NCBI GenBank assembly: GCA_003952965.2
Contig: CM025851.1
Coordinates: forward strand, 21,060,730 to 21,124,729
DNA: 64,000 bases
Direction of reading: 5' to 3'
From: Morella rubra
Lineage: Eukaryota; Streptophyta; Magnoliopsida; Fagales; Myricaceae
How positions within the stretch are numbered: the first letter of the stretch is position 1; each line of letters begins with the position of its first letter. The notes under the pieces are model-generated. The model searched no databases. It saw nothing but the letters and a program-made list of their open reading frames with translations, and was not told the DNA's origin. This document shows positions 49,288 to 61,042 of the stretch, in pieces. A program made the position numbers and the translations under genes.

Positions 49288-51037
49288 ACCGAAATAATCT
49301 ATCCACTTTTATAAAACGGGGCGCGAGCGAGCTTTTATCTAGTGTGAGAGAACCAATAATTAAGCGGTACTCGTGCACCCACTTAGAGAAATGAAGTTTA
49401 ATTTCCAGCTGTATCAGAATGTTTATCTTATGTATTTATAATTAATGTGGTTTTATCAATATTATAATAGAACTGGCTTTTATTTATCTAGCTAGCTTGC
49501 TTTATGCTTCTTCTTTTTCTTTTTTTTTAATGACGAGAGTATTGGAAGTTTTTCTCAACTAATTTCTGGACTTGTGCTGTCCCACATAAATCGGTAATTG
49601 CTAAGTCACAGGGATTGGGAGTGGCTCCAAAAAATTAATAAAAACTTAAAAAACCACTAACATTTATGTTTCTAAATTTGTGATCAGCAGTTAGCCACCA
49701 ACCTACTTCTTTGACCCGACCATTACTTCTGTAGTCAGAACGAATGATTGGACATCAACACACAATGAACTCGACAAGATTAAATAAAGAACAACATAAC
49801 ATTTGTATAATTCGACTATACTAAGGTACAAATTAGGTGTGGAGGAAGCTTTTGCCACTCCATCCCTGTTGCAATAAAAAAAAAGGGGGGAAGAGTCAAC
49901 ACGCGATCGTTTCTTCCTCGCATTATTATCCTCTATGACCGGCCTGCTTTAAAGATCTTTGCAAGCCTTATGATAAAGATCTAAAAGAAAAGGTTTCTAG
50001 GACTACCAAAAATTTAATGGAAACAAAGAAAAATTGAGCCAAAGATTTGATCAACAAAAAACAATCAATCCTTGTCATGCCAACCACTCCTCATCCATAC
50101 CTTCGATTTCTCCAATGTCCATGCTGTATATCAAAGAATCACAAGGAAATGAGGCAAAATTAGTGACTTAATTGCAGCTGAAAAGTGGGCATAGAATAAG
50201 GAGAATTGACATCCCAGTGCACGAGAAGCAAATTAGCGAAGTATAGCGTCGGAAGATTTCCTATGGGCTGGAAATCTGAGGCAACTTTTTAAGGGTAGGC
50301 CATGTTCATTTGACATGGCCGTAGGTTCCTGGGATGAATAACTAAAACCATATGAGGCCAGATTGGGCCATTACAAATCGCAACCCATTCTAAAGAAAGC
50401 ACACGCTAAGCCATGTACTAGGAAAACTGAGATCGGATAAACTACCCTCTCTAAGGTTAATTCTGTTGTACCCAACTTGTGTGCAAAGGGTCTCCTCAGG
50501 GCCGGCTCAAGCTAAGGCAACTTAGGCGATAGTCTAAGGCATCATCCTAAGCAAGCCCTCATAAAGAGCAAAAAAAAAAAAAAAATTTGTGTTGTAAATT
50601 ATCCGAGAAATAAAATGTCAACTGAGCTAAGAAAAAAAAAAGAATGGCAAATGCAATCTTTTCATATATTTTTATCATGAATAGACTATCTTTTTATTCG
50701 TTGAGTGATATGTTTTTCCTAAACCTCCTAATCATTTTTAAAATTTTTGAAATTTGCTAAAAGAGTAAAAATGCTCTATAAACGTCACCCCCACGACATT
50801 CCCAACCCAAACCCCAAAACCCAGTCTTGATCAGAAAGGGGAAAAAAGCAAACAGAGAAGCCTCAAATTACTAATGTGGAAAAAACCCACAGCGAAATGG
50901 CTGATCGAAACAGAACTGCATCCCCTGTTTCATTTTACAGGAAAAACAATGAGGGATAAAAGGAAAACACCTTACTGTCCTAGAGAGAGTCATGGAATAA
51001 TTACCAAGAAACGAGTCTCCTAATAAGAGTCGGTAGC
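49288..51037. other. Convergent intergenic region between FMO1 and the Q/S-rich gene
   Basis: The 3' UTRs of two convergent genes are expected at the ends. Near 50497 CAGGGCCGGCTCAAGC resembles a hAT terminus, without a visible partner. Otherwise nothing recognised. Confidence 0.4.
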
Positions 51038-52249
51038 TTACCGTGGCAAAGCAGGATCTTGAAAGTAGTCCTCTGAGCAGTAATCATTCAAATGTTGCTG
51101 CAAGCAGCTCTCATTTGCATTCAACCAAGCTGGGAATTCCATGACTTCATCAAATGGATGATACCCATAATCTACTTCAACCTTAACTTCTGGGTCCCTA
51201 AGCTCCATGGTCTTCAAAAACTTAAACCACCACGCTGAGGTGACCAAATTCATGGTGTCATTCCATTCCATCTGATGCTGCTCTCCTATCGATCTGATCT
51301 CTGCCATCTCCTCTTCGTCCATGGCTGCATGCAAGCCTCCTCCAGTACCACCAGCTGCGACAACGGAGTCAACATCTGCCAGTGCAGGAGTCCCCACCTC
51401 CAGATGAGATATCGCCACAGAAATGGGTACTTCCTCATTTTCAGTAGCTATAGAAAGAGTGGGGGACGAAGATGACGATGGAGAGGAGGATGAGTATAGT
51501 GATGGCTGGTTGCTGCTATGATAAAGATTCGTGTCTAAGTTGCTAAAATCGTGAAAATTAAGATTCAAACCTAAGGGCTGGTTTGGAAGTGTGAAATTGA
51601 GATTTTCAGCAACAGGAAGCGGAGCAAATGGAGACGCGGCAGGCCACGAGACGGGATATGGAGCAAACGGAGGCTGAGAAAACGATGAGTAGGAAAGATT
51701 GTCCAGATAATTAGGAAAATTGGCTGTGTTTGGCGGGGATATTCTAGGATTTCTCCTAGATTTGATCTTTCCCTGTTGTTCAAAACATGGGTGGGGTGTT
51801 TGAGGATGCAGTACTGGTTGTGATTGTTGTTGCTGCAGCTCTTGCTGCGACTGTTGTTGCTGTTGTTCACTGGCTTGTTTCATGGCTGCCCTGTGAAATT
51901 TAAGAGCAGTCACAATCTCTCTCCTAGCTTCAGCCATGTTTAGAAGCCTTTCTTGGTATGGCCTACTGGTATGCAACCTCCTCCGAACCTGCTTTTTGTG
52001 TTGCTGGGGTTGTGGAGCTTGCTGTGCGGCTTGGGATTCAACAGAACCCTCGGCAAATTTCGTCGAATTTTGGCCGGGAAAACCATCGCCATCGACACTA
52101 CATTCGGGGTCTTTGGTTCTTGAAGAGGTTAGTTGTTTCACAAGGCTACGGATATAAGCACCAGAGAGATGAGGTTCCTCTTTGAGCTTACCAAGCGCAT
52201 CTAATTCCATTCCTTCTTTAGTTTCTTGTTTTGAAGATCGACCCCTCAT
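51038..52249 (-). CDS. Gln/Ser-rich plant protein of unknown function
   Basis: A single 403-residue frame from ATG at 52249. N-terminal ELDALGKLKEEPHLSGAYIR and LVKQLTSSR look like a conserved helix. A basic block near residues 84-125 (KKQVRRRLHTSRPYQERLLN, then MAEARREIVTALKFHRAAMK) is probably helical and precedes a Gln-rich tract (127-145). The middle is Pro/Ser/Phe/Asn-rich with a Ser run near residue 260. The acidic C-terminus (EEEMAEIRSIGEQHQMEWND, then WWFKFLKTMEL) looks folded. No signal peptide or membrane segment. The composition suggests a nuclear regulatory protein, but this is inference and I do not recognise a named family. The two structured ends and intact frame argue that it is real. 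Its upstream region is interrupted by the CACTA element at 52832 and contains a duplicated block (52505-52831). Confidence 0.8.
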   Translation of the reverse strand: MRGRSSKQETKEGMELDALGKLKEEPHLSGAYIRSLVKQLTSSRTKDPECSVDGDGFPGQNSTKFAEGSVESQAAQQAPQPQQHKKQVRRRLHTSRPYQERLLNMAEARREIVTALKFHRAAMKQASEQQQQQSQQELQQQQSQPVLHPQTPHPCFEQQGKIKSRRNPRISPPNTANFPNYLDNLSYSSFSQPPFAPYPVSWPAASPFAPLPVAENLNFTLPNQPLGLNLNFHDFSNLDTNLYHSSNQPSLYSSSSPSSSSSPTLSIATENEEVPISVAISHLEVGTPALADVDSVVAAGGTGGGLHAAMDEEEMAEIRSIGEQHQMEWNDTMNLVTSAWWFKFLKTMELRDPEVKVEVDYGYHPFDEVMEFPAWLNANESCLQQHLNDYCSEDYFQDPALPR

Positions 52250-52504
52250 CTCTCTCTCTCACTTGTTCCTCTGTCTCAACTTCGGTGTAAATGGGATGTT
52301 GAAGAAAGAAGGTGGCGGGTCGGGAGAATCATGGGTTTTCCTAATATTCTCAAAGACAAAGTACAATATTGCAGAGGCAGAGGCTGATCCGGAGTAGTCC
52401 GAAAGGGCCTCATGGATGTTATAAATAGCTGGGGACAGCCTAGGGTTTTAAACTCTTTTGGAGTTTTCCCTATTTTGGCAAACCAGATTTGTTACGCTGT
52501 TATT

Positions 52505-52831
52505 ACCTGCCTTAAAGGGGTAGTTACGAGGATTGGTCTTAGCTATCCAATTTTTTTTTTTTTTTTTTCATTTCAATTATCTTTTACAAACCTTTTGCCG
52601 CTATCTTGAAGAGAGGTACCACCAATACATTTTAAACCCTCCATGGGTAGTCCCACATCATGCCCAGGAGTTAGATGTACAAAAGAAGACAATTTTTTTT
52701 TATATATTTTTATGATCTTTTCCAGTTACAATTTTTATCATTTAGCAGTCTACAGTAACGTGTACAATTAGGATACTACTTCATAATGGCTGTCCATATA
52801 AACAAAAGACTTTATGATGACGAAATAATGT
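52505..52831. repeat. Left copy of the duplicated flank of the RPL6-bearing CACTA element
   Basis: From ACCTGCC at 52505 to AATGT at 52831 the sequence repeats at 56136-56446 in the same orientation. The copies are nearly identical, differing by a few substitutions and by length in poly-T/TA runs. The CACTA terminus starts at the very next base. It lies upstream of the Q/S-rich gene. Confidence 0.9.
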
Positions 52832-55800
52832 CACTACAAAAAAAAATGACCTTTAGCAGCGGTCAGAAATCGCTGCTAAAGGTCAAAAAACCGCTGCAGT
52901 TTTTTAGCGGTGGTCTTGACCGCCGCTATAGCTCCGTCGCAATAGGTCTATAGTGGCGGTTTGCACGATCGCTGGTGAAGACCGGATCTATAGACCGCCG
53001 CTATAGACCCGAACCGCAATAGTGATTTTTTTTTTGCAGCGTTTCAAGAAATGCTGCTACATGTCTTTAGCAATGCTATAGATCAGCTTCTTCTTTTTTA
53101 AGAAAGGCTGGTAAAATAATGTTGAAACGCTGCTGAAGGTCAATGTGGTTTTTGGTAGCGTTTTAAAGACGCTGCAAAAGACCATAGCCACTTTTTTTGC
53201 CCAATTTTTTTTCTCTGCATTTTTGAACTAACGCTGGTTTTTGTTATTTCTATTTGTTTTCTTTGCTTTTTCTCATCTTTTACTATGTTTCTGTTATGAT
53301 ACTTTTTTTTGCGAGCATTTCTATCATGATAATGCTTTTGAATTCTCACAAAAAAAAAAATTTGAAGTTAAAGTAAAGTAAACTAAGAGACAAAAAAAGG
53401 GAACAACTGCTGGCACTAAACATAAATTTTGATATAATTAAATATATAGAAGATCAAGTTACAATTCAAGAAAGAATTAAAACAGAGTGGTTATACAAGT
53501 AACTAAACAGTAAAATGTTCAAATACATCAGAATAATTAATGACCAACTAAAATCTCCCTCCTTATACACATCAGCAACATCCTCCTCTGCATCAACATC
53601 CTCCTCTTCCACTGCCTACAATGGAAAACATCATGTGAGAACTATAATAAACAATTACAGATATGGTAGCTTAATTTCATCCAGGAAAGCTCTAATTTTT
53701 TATTCTAAACCTTATCATCATCCTCAATGAGAATCAACTCACATGAAAATGCTAAGCCTATGCACATTGACCTTATGACTGCAGATTTGATGCTGTAGCA
53801 GCAGTATAGTTTCCATAGTCAAGATTTCCAGCATTTAGGAAGAATTTATCAAATGTTCACAAAAACCAAATAAAAATGAGAATAAGAATTACCTGCAGCA
53901 GTCTGATGCAACAGGCCTTGAGTTAGGTTCCCTGCCATCACAGTTTGATGGGAGTAAAATTTTCAAATAAGGAAAGTTAAGTATTAGAAATCAAAAGAAT
54001 CCTCTTAGAGCAATTCCAGACTTAAATGTTGCCAACATATTAGAAATTACAATACCAATCTCATGTCATGGTCAAAGAAGCACCACAATGAGGCACCATG
54101 AAAAGACTTCTTGGAACTTCACAATTAGTACAGCATCTAAAATTATGTTTGCTAAAATGACGACTTGGTGAAGTGAATTACAACTTCCAAGCCAAAAACA
54201 AGTGTACGAAATTACAACTTATTAGCAAGAGAGAAGTATACTAAAATAATTAAATCAATCAAACACTCACCTGTGACCAAAAGCAATCCAGATGGAAGCT
54301 GCTTCATGAAAACAACTCTCTTTCCCTTAAACCGTCCAACAAGAAGAATAAGCACAGTACCTGAGGTAATACTCGACCTAAAATTACATAAATTTCAAAA
54401 AGATTCTAAATAATAAGAAAAATGTAAATTCATTTCTCATTTAGAAATGCACATATGGGCTACAAGGAAATGAAGTTTGCAATTCAATCAACGACGGGAT
54501 TCTACAACCAAGCTAAGTCCAAAGAGATCCTTCTTGCTTCCGTATCTGGATTAACAAAACCTACTACCAGAATCTCATATTTTAACAATCCCTCTCTCTA
54601 TCTCCAACACTCTAATTTTCAGAAAAATCGAAGTAAGCAAGTATCCCCAGATCAATAACAACTTCAACAATTTCCCTATGTTTTCCACTGAGCTACCAAT
54701 ATCCGACACCATAAAGTAAAACGACCCACAAATCAATCCAAAAATCCAAAGACATTAACTAGAAAACCTATAAAACAAATTAACATAACAGAACACCCTA
54801 TATATGCGCACAGATAAACAGATATATCTGAGTTTTGTTGGTTGAGGCTTCCGCTTGTTCAGCAGAGGCTTCTTTATATCTTCGGAAGGGTAGTATTTGG
54901 GGGGCTTCTCGGCGGGAGTGGGATTCTTGGGCTTGGCTTCGTCGCTAGGGAAAGCTCCACCGTTTTTTGCCTTGATGGACCAGAGGCCCCTCTTGTGGTA
55001 CATCTTTGACCGAGAGTACTTCCTGATCCCTCAAATCAGATTAGGGTTCCTAGTCCTACTCACCTTCGGCGCCATTGATTCCAATCTTTCTTCTCTGGTT
55101 GACGCGATGAGCATGACTCTCGGACTTCACGCAGTCTCAGGGCATTGGGCGTGAGGTAGTTTCGTCCAAAAGCCAAAATTGGTTTGTAGATTCTGAACAA
55201 GAGGCACATAGGGGTCTCGGAATCTGTAAGATTTTTTCTGCCATGGATGATAGGTTGACGACGCTAGGAAGGGGGCGGAGGGAGAGGAGGGTTATGGAGT
55301 GAAAACCTTTTTGAAAGATAAGAAGAAGAATTTATAAAGAAAACAAAGAAACAAGAGAGAACCCGCTGAAACGAAAAAAACAGAGGGAAACCAAAAATTT
55401 CGCTAGATATTTGATTTATTCTTAATGGATGATTCTCGAAATATTTAGTTGTGTGATTCTCTTTAAAATATGCAATTACCATAACAACCTGTTTTTTTAT
55501 ACTTCAATAATCTCATTTGTTGGATATAAAATTTATTTTGTAATTATATCTTAATTACTACTTTGCTTGTAATTATAATACACTATATATTCTAGTACTT
55601 AGTCAAAGTAACTTAGTACCTAAAATAGCTTAGTAATAATAGTAATTTGTAATTTGTAACAATATTTAAAAATCTTAGTACTTAGTATTCAATACATAGC
55701 ATATTATTTTACACTCCTTTTTATAACTAGTGTAATAATCTTAATTAAAATAGGTTGGTAGTAATAATATATAATACTTATAATTTAAAAGTACAATGAT

Positions 55801-56135
55801 TTCTATATAACATTGCATGATTTGTTATAGGTGTTTATCATATACATGATATGTGCTAATTAACCTAAGTACTTTATAAATATGTACTTACCTAATGACT
55901 AAATTATAGCCTCTAAGATCATATAACAACTTCAATTTTCACAACACTCATTCTAATTTCATATTTTATTAAATAGGTCCTCTAAAATAATTTTTTTCAA
56001 ATACATGACAAAAATAAAATTATATATTAAAAGAATATAATAATATATAAAATAATTTTTAACATTAAATAAATTATAATTATTAAATAAAAATATTATT
56101 TTTAATTAGACCTATAGCAGCGTTTTTTAAAAATA
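52832..56135. mobile_element. CACTA element carrying an RPL6 gene fragment (Pack-type), one end lost
   Basis: It begins CACTACAAAAAAAAATGACC, followed by inverted AGCAGCGGTC/GCTGCTAAAGGTC motifs and further GCTGC/GCGGT repeats to about 53180, a typical CACTA end. The interior has no transposase but contains exons 1-2 of a ribosomal protein L6 gene. At the right the GACCTATAGCAGCG motif near 56109 is similar subterminal sequence, but no terminal CACTA repeat follows, and the duplicated flank begins at once. The element is therefore truncated on the right. Confidence 0.8.
54271..55075 (-). pseudogene. RPL6: Ribosomal protein L6 (cytosolic) gene fragment, exons 1-2
   Basis: On the minus strand exon 1 (55075-54828) starts MAPKVSRTRNPNLI and continues [40 protein letters not shown] and [20 protein letters not shown]. 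Exon 2 (54377-54271) reads [20 protein letters not shown] then [16 protein letters not shown] and ends with a good GTGAGTG donor. Together this is the first ~45-50% of plant 60S ribosomal protein L6. It is not functional: TGA replaces an Arg codon (NPNLI-stop-GIRKY near 55033), the exon 1 donor reads CAG|AT instead of CAG|GT, and the remaining exons are absent. The intron is retained, so the fragment came from genomic DNA, not mRNA. It sits inside a CACTA element. Confidence 0.9.
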
Positions 56136-56446
56136 ACCTGCCTTAGAGGGGTAGCTACGAGGATTGGTCTTAGCTCTCCAATTTTTTTTTTTTTTTTCAT
56201 TTCAATTAACTTTTACAAACCTTTGCCGCTATCTTGAAGAGAGGTACCACCAATACATTTTAAACCCTCCATGGGTAGTCCCACATCGTGCCCAGGAGTT
56301 AGATGTACAAAAGAAGACAAATTTTTATGATCTTTTCCAGTTACAATTTTTATCATTTAGCAGTCTACAGTAACGTGTACAATTAGGATACTACTTCATA
56401 ATGGCTGTCCATATAAACAAAAGACTTTATGATGACGAAATAATGT
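56136..56446. repeat. Right copy of the duplicated flank
   Basis: It matches 52505-52831 in the same orientation. It ends at AATGT (56446), where sequence continues as TTGACATATTT rather than into a CACTA terminus. This copy probably shows the state of the site before insertion. Confidence 0.9.
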
Positions 56447-56840
56447 TTGACATATTTCAAACGACCATCCACAAAATCAATGACTCCGCCTACAGGCACC
56501 TAAGGTTCTTAATACTTTTTATTTATTAACTTCCAAACATATTAAATATGATAATAAATAACTGGGAATATATATATATATATAACCTAGCTGTTTCAGA
56601 AATAGCTATCTAGAATCCTCCTATCCTCCCCGTCTATCGCCCTTCCCCTTCCGTCCCTTAGCTCCGGCTCCTCCTGTCCACCTTTCATCCCATCTCCTGC
56701 TTTCTTGTGACCAAGCCGCCTAATAAATCCCCTTGTTTGAGACTTTTTTGGGGTGTTTTTTTCGACAGATTTAGAGGCTAGATTCCCACTTCAACGGTGG
56801 TTTCTTCTTGTGCACATGATCGGCCTAGAAGGGTTCTACA

Positions 56841-58179
56841 TAGAGGCGGAAGCAGCATGGGGTGAAGGGAGACAGCCGCCCCCCTTCGCCTAAAAAATCA
56901 GTTCAATTATGTAATTTTTAATATGGGTTAAGCCCAGGCCCACTCTCCTCAGACCCAGTGCCCAGGCCCGCCCAGCCCATTTATTTTTTTTAAAAAATCA
57001 GCAGAGGGTGAAACGGCGCCATTTCACCCTCTACTTAAAAAAAAAAAAAAAAAGGTGAAATGAGCGTTTCACCCTGGTTGTCCTCTCTCTCACAGCTCCC
57101 CACCTCATGACGCCGCTCCAGCCTCCACCTCCTATCGGCCTCCCGACGCCTCCAGCTAGCCCTCTCTCCTCCTCCACAACTCTTTTCCTCTTAGCCTATT
57201 TTTCTCTCTCTTGGGGATCTCTCTCTCTCAGCTACCCAGTGCCCACCGGCGGATTGCCGCCGGCCCGCCGTGCTTCGTGCTCGTACAAGTATCACTCTCT
57301 CAGCCTCTCTCTCAGCTAATTGTTGATTGTGAATCTGTGATTTGTGAATGTGATTAGGAATTTAGGATTTAGGGCTTGAAAATTGAAATTCACTAATTGT
57401 TGATTGAACATGGACGAAATGAAATTTTGAAGGTGTGTTGCATCATTTTCGTGTGGAAGTATTTTGTCAAATTATTGATTTGATTGCTCAGGAGATGGAT
57501 CATCGTTTCACAGAAGTAAGTACAGAGTTACTTCTTTGTATAGCATGTTTTGATCCAAGAAACTCATTTTTAGCGTTTGATCATGCTAAGTTACTTCATC
57601 TTGCTGAGCTTTATCCAGAAGATTTCTTAGCAATTGATCATATTGTACTTAGAGATCAACTTCAAAACTACATTTATGATGTGAGAAGTCATGATGCTTT
57701 TTCTAAGCTTCAAGATATTGGAGGTCTTGCTGTGAAGATGGTTGAGACAAGAAAGCATACTCTATTTCCATTGTTTTATCAGCTTTTTGAGTTGGCATTG
57801 GTCTTACCAGTTGCGACTGCAACCGTTGAAGAGTATTCTCTGCGATGAAGTTTATCAAAACTGAGTTGCATAATAAGATGGAAGATGAATGGATGAATGA
57901 TAGTATGGTAGTATACATCGAGAGGGAAATTTTTGAAACTATTGAGAACGAAGCTATTTTGCAACGTTTTCAGAAGATGCAGACCGTAGGATCCAATTGC
58001 CACTTCTCAGTCTCAGCAAATAGTATGGTACGTGTATTTTAATATTTTTAATGTTTTTAGTCCTTAATTTTTTATATTTTAACTCTAAGACATTTTTTTG
58101 CATTACTTAGTAAAAAAAAAATTGTCATTTTCCCTTAGGAGTTTGCCCCCCTTCAAATTCATTATTAGTTCCGCCACTG
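56841..58179 (+). mobile_element. hAT transposon, internally deleted copy
   Basis: Ends TAGAGGCGGAAG and (reverse) CAGTGGCGGAAC form the terminal inverted repeats. Both sides have the 8-bp duplication GTTCTACA at 56833-56840 and 58180-58187. The element holds the 3' part of a hAT transposase (57433-57990). It is 1.3 kb, far shorter than autonomous relatives, so it is a deletion derivative. Confidence 0.9.
57433..57990 (+). pseudogene. hAT transposase C-terminal part (ZMYM1-like, dimerisation domain)
   Basis: The frame reads HHFRVEVFCQIIDLIAQEMD, RFTEVSTELLLCIACFDPRN and LFPLFYQLFELALVLPVATA, then TVE. After a one-base frameshift near 57832 the other frame continues FSAMKFIKTELHNKMEDEWM. This is the C-terminal hAT dimerisation domain, where the conserved order is a hydrophobic LVLPVATATVER followed by FSAMK. 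The N-terminal zinc finger and the catalytic parts are absent. It is a relic. Confidence 0.85.
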
Positions 58180-58187
58180 GTTCTACA

Positions 58188-59438
58188 TCAACAATAGCCG
58201 CTTTCTGCCCAAGACTGGAGATGACCAGTTGTGCAGCCTTTTTCGCCTTGTACCAACTCCTCTCAGCTGCCTAGCGCTTTTGTTGCCTCCCTCCGCCGTT
58301 CTCTTTCTTTTTCCGCTAGTTGTTTTAACTTGCTATCCTTTGTGGGTTATCTATCCTTTATAGATATTTATATGGCCTTTTATCCCCCTCGCTCGTTGGC
58401 TCATCGCCTCTATGGAGGGTCTGACTAATCCTCTAGAGCTTGTGACTGAGGTCATTGAACCTCCTCGAATATTAATAAATAAGCTGTTATGATATTAAAA
58501 AAGAAAAACTGAGGAATATATAATTAAATAACCTCTCTCACACAAAGTATATTCAACGACGACTGATGCCTCTATCATGTAACAAGGGAAATCAAAAACC
58601 AAACTTGCCCATGAAGTCCCCGGATTCTCAAATAGGGATTTGAATGACGCAGGCCGCACTCTTGACTCTTGGGTAGCAAAGCAAGTGGGTGGCTTTCGTT
58701 CATGTTGGTTAGAAAAAAAAAAAAAAAAAACAAGTCAAGTTAGGAGAAAAAAATGAAAAAAAGAAAAGGTGGGGTGGCTTTGGCTGTAGCCTGTAGGGTA
58801 CGTCTTTGGCTTGCTTTCCTGCTTTACTAATGACTAGTCATACACGGAGGGCCCTTTAGGTATAGATGGATGGATGGGTATTCTGGTATCTTTCTCTGCA
58901 AGTACTATGGACCAGACTTTACAAAACGTCAGCAGACTGACAGAAGAATCTCCATCACTGTAGTAACCTTTCCTTTTATTTTCCATTCTTATGAGAAAAG
59001 AGAAAGTTCCAATTTTGCTGTTTAATAAGTCGCTCGACATGATTTTAGTCTGTTTTCAGCAGAGCATTAGGACCTTTGTAGAGGCATTCCACGGCATGTT
59101 AAAGACAGAAATGCTCCATACCAGGCCCTCTTTTTCCACCGTCTGTATTATTGCCATTATTTCCTTTATTGCTGCCTCTTTCTCCTGCCATTTTCACCTC
59201 AACCCTTTACAGTTTTTTGTGTGGACAGGCATCGCTTCCTAGCAGAGTCTCCGGCAATGGTAAACAGTGGTCCGGCAATGGTAAACAGTGGAACCAGATG
59301 TTGAATTCTACGTATATATGATATTAAATTCTACAACCAAATTCTGCAATCTGACACTGTTTTTCTCAAGTGTGACACCGTAGTCAACGTGGGAAGCAAA
59401 CTTAGGATTTGATCCCAGATTTTGTAGCTCTGAGCTTC
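58188..59438. other. Spacer, no gene recognised
   Basis: Just beyond the hAT element the sequence at 58188-58440 may be part of an older gene or element that the hAT interrupted (the frame continues across the target site), but the product is not recognisable. The rest is spacer with short A-runs. Confidence 0.4.
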
Positions 59439-59772
59439 TTCAGAGAAAAATGCCCATTAAACTATGAGGAAGGACAAGGCTAATGAATTCCCTATAACGC
59501 TGAATGGCATCAGTACTGTAAGAGCATAAACAAACACTACAACTAACAAAGAACAAGGTTAATGTTTCTTTACAAAGACTCATATAGAGTCGCCATGACC
59601 TTGGCTTTCAGAGAAAAATGCCCATTAAACTATGAGGAAGGACAAGGCTAATGAATTCCCTATAACGCTGAATGGCATCAGTGTAAGAGCGTAAACAAAC
59701 ACTACAACTAACAAAGAACAAGGCTAATGTTTCTTTACAAAGACTCATATAGAGTCGCCATGACCTTGGCTT
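59439..59772. repeat. Tandem duplication, 168-bp unit, two copies
   Basis: CAGAGAAAAATGCCCATTAA at 59441 recurs at 59609. The copies (about 59439-59606 and 59607-59772) differ by a few substitutions and a 2-bp gap, and each ends in GACCTTGGCTT. Confidence 0.9.
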
Positions 59773-59815
59773 GATGAGGATTCTTTAGCACTGACAACCG
59801 TTGCAATGGGACCAA

Positions 59816-60294
59816 ATCAAATACTCTGGTCCCCTGTCTAATGTTCATCTATCTCTCTATTATTGTTATTTCAAAAGCAAAGGTGGGAATCTTTCTGGGG
59901 AAGTTTTGCGTGTGTAATGGGACAAGAGAGCAATAGAGTCCAAGAATAAAAAATCTTCCACATGCATGGCGTAGAGACCCTGAACCTAGAGCCAAGAATA
60001 TGTATAGATGGAGATTTTGGAGTGGCAAAAGCGTGAAGGCCAGGGGTCATATTGCAATATCAAATACTCTGGTCCCCTGTCTAATGTTCATCTATCTCTC
60101 TATTATTGTTATTTCAAAAGCAAAGGTGGGAATCTTTCTGGGGAAGTTTTGCGTGTGTAATGGGACAAGAGAGCAATAGAGTCCAAGAATAAAAAATCTT
60201 CCACATGCATGGCGTAGAGACCCTGAACCTAGAGCCAAGAATATGTAAATGGAGATTTTGGAGTGGCAAAAGCGTGAAGGCCAGGGGTCATATT
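59816..60294. repeat. Tandem duplication, ~243-bp unit, two copies
   Basis: CAAATACTCTGGTCCCCTG at 59818 recurs at 60061. The copies (about 59816-60058 and 60059-60294) are nearly identical, with a 2-bp difference near the end. The pair lies 43 bp from the preceding tandem pair. Confidence 0.9.
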
Positions 60295-60983
60295 CATATG
60301 AACATTTCACAGAAAGACGACAAAATTGAGGAAGAAATAAAGGAAAAAGGATTATTTGAAGCAAATAACACACCAGTTGCATTAATTTAATAAATCTCTT
60401 AAACTCTCTCTTTACTGCATCAATTCAGCATCAGAAAACTGAAAAAGTTGAAACAGTCAATTAATTGCCATCGAGACTAATAAAACCATAATTTTCCAAA
60501 CGAGGACAGCCTTTTCAACAAGCCCAAACTAAACACCTTCCAAAAGTAAGAAAAAAGTTTCTCGACTCTAACCTAGCTGAATATCATCTATAATTAGCCG
60601 CCAAAAGCAGCTACTAGCCCACTGACAATGCCATGGTCCAAGTTGAACTGGCCAGTTAGAATGCAAAGTGATGCCAAGTTAAAATATGTACTTATCCCGT
60701 TATCCACTCGTCTGATATCAGCCAAACATCCAAAAATTAATAATTTTTTTGAAAAATATTCCTTTACAGTTGAAAAATTTAATAACCAAGACTGGGAAGT
60801 TCATAACAAGGAACATGAAAAAGTATCAGCCTCTGCAAACTCACCACAAATAAGACTTGAAGACTAAAATTGACACGTAAATAGAGAGAAATAAGAATCA
60901 ACGACGTTGGCAGATGTAAATGGATGGAATAGAGTTGGGGAGGAGAATAAATAGGATAATGATCGATACAGGGAAAGGGCATG
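60295..60983. other. Spacer, nothing recognised
   Basis: I see no gene or repeat that I can name. Confidence 0.5.
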
Positions 60984-60984
60984 T

Positions 60985-60988
60985 GTGC

Positions 60989-61042
<54 letters not shown>
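60985..61042. repeat. (GT)n-(GA)n microsatellite
   Basis: A run of about 17 GT units with one interruption passes directly into about 9 GA units. It could be variable in length. Confidence 0.95.
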
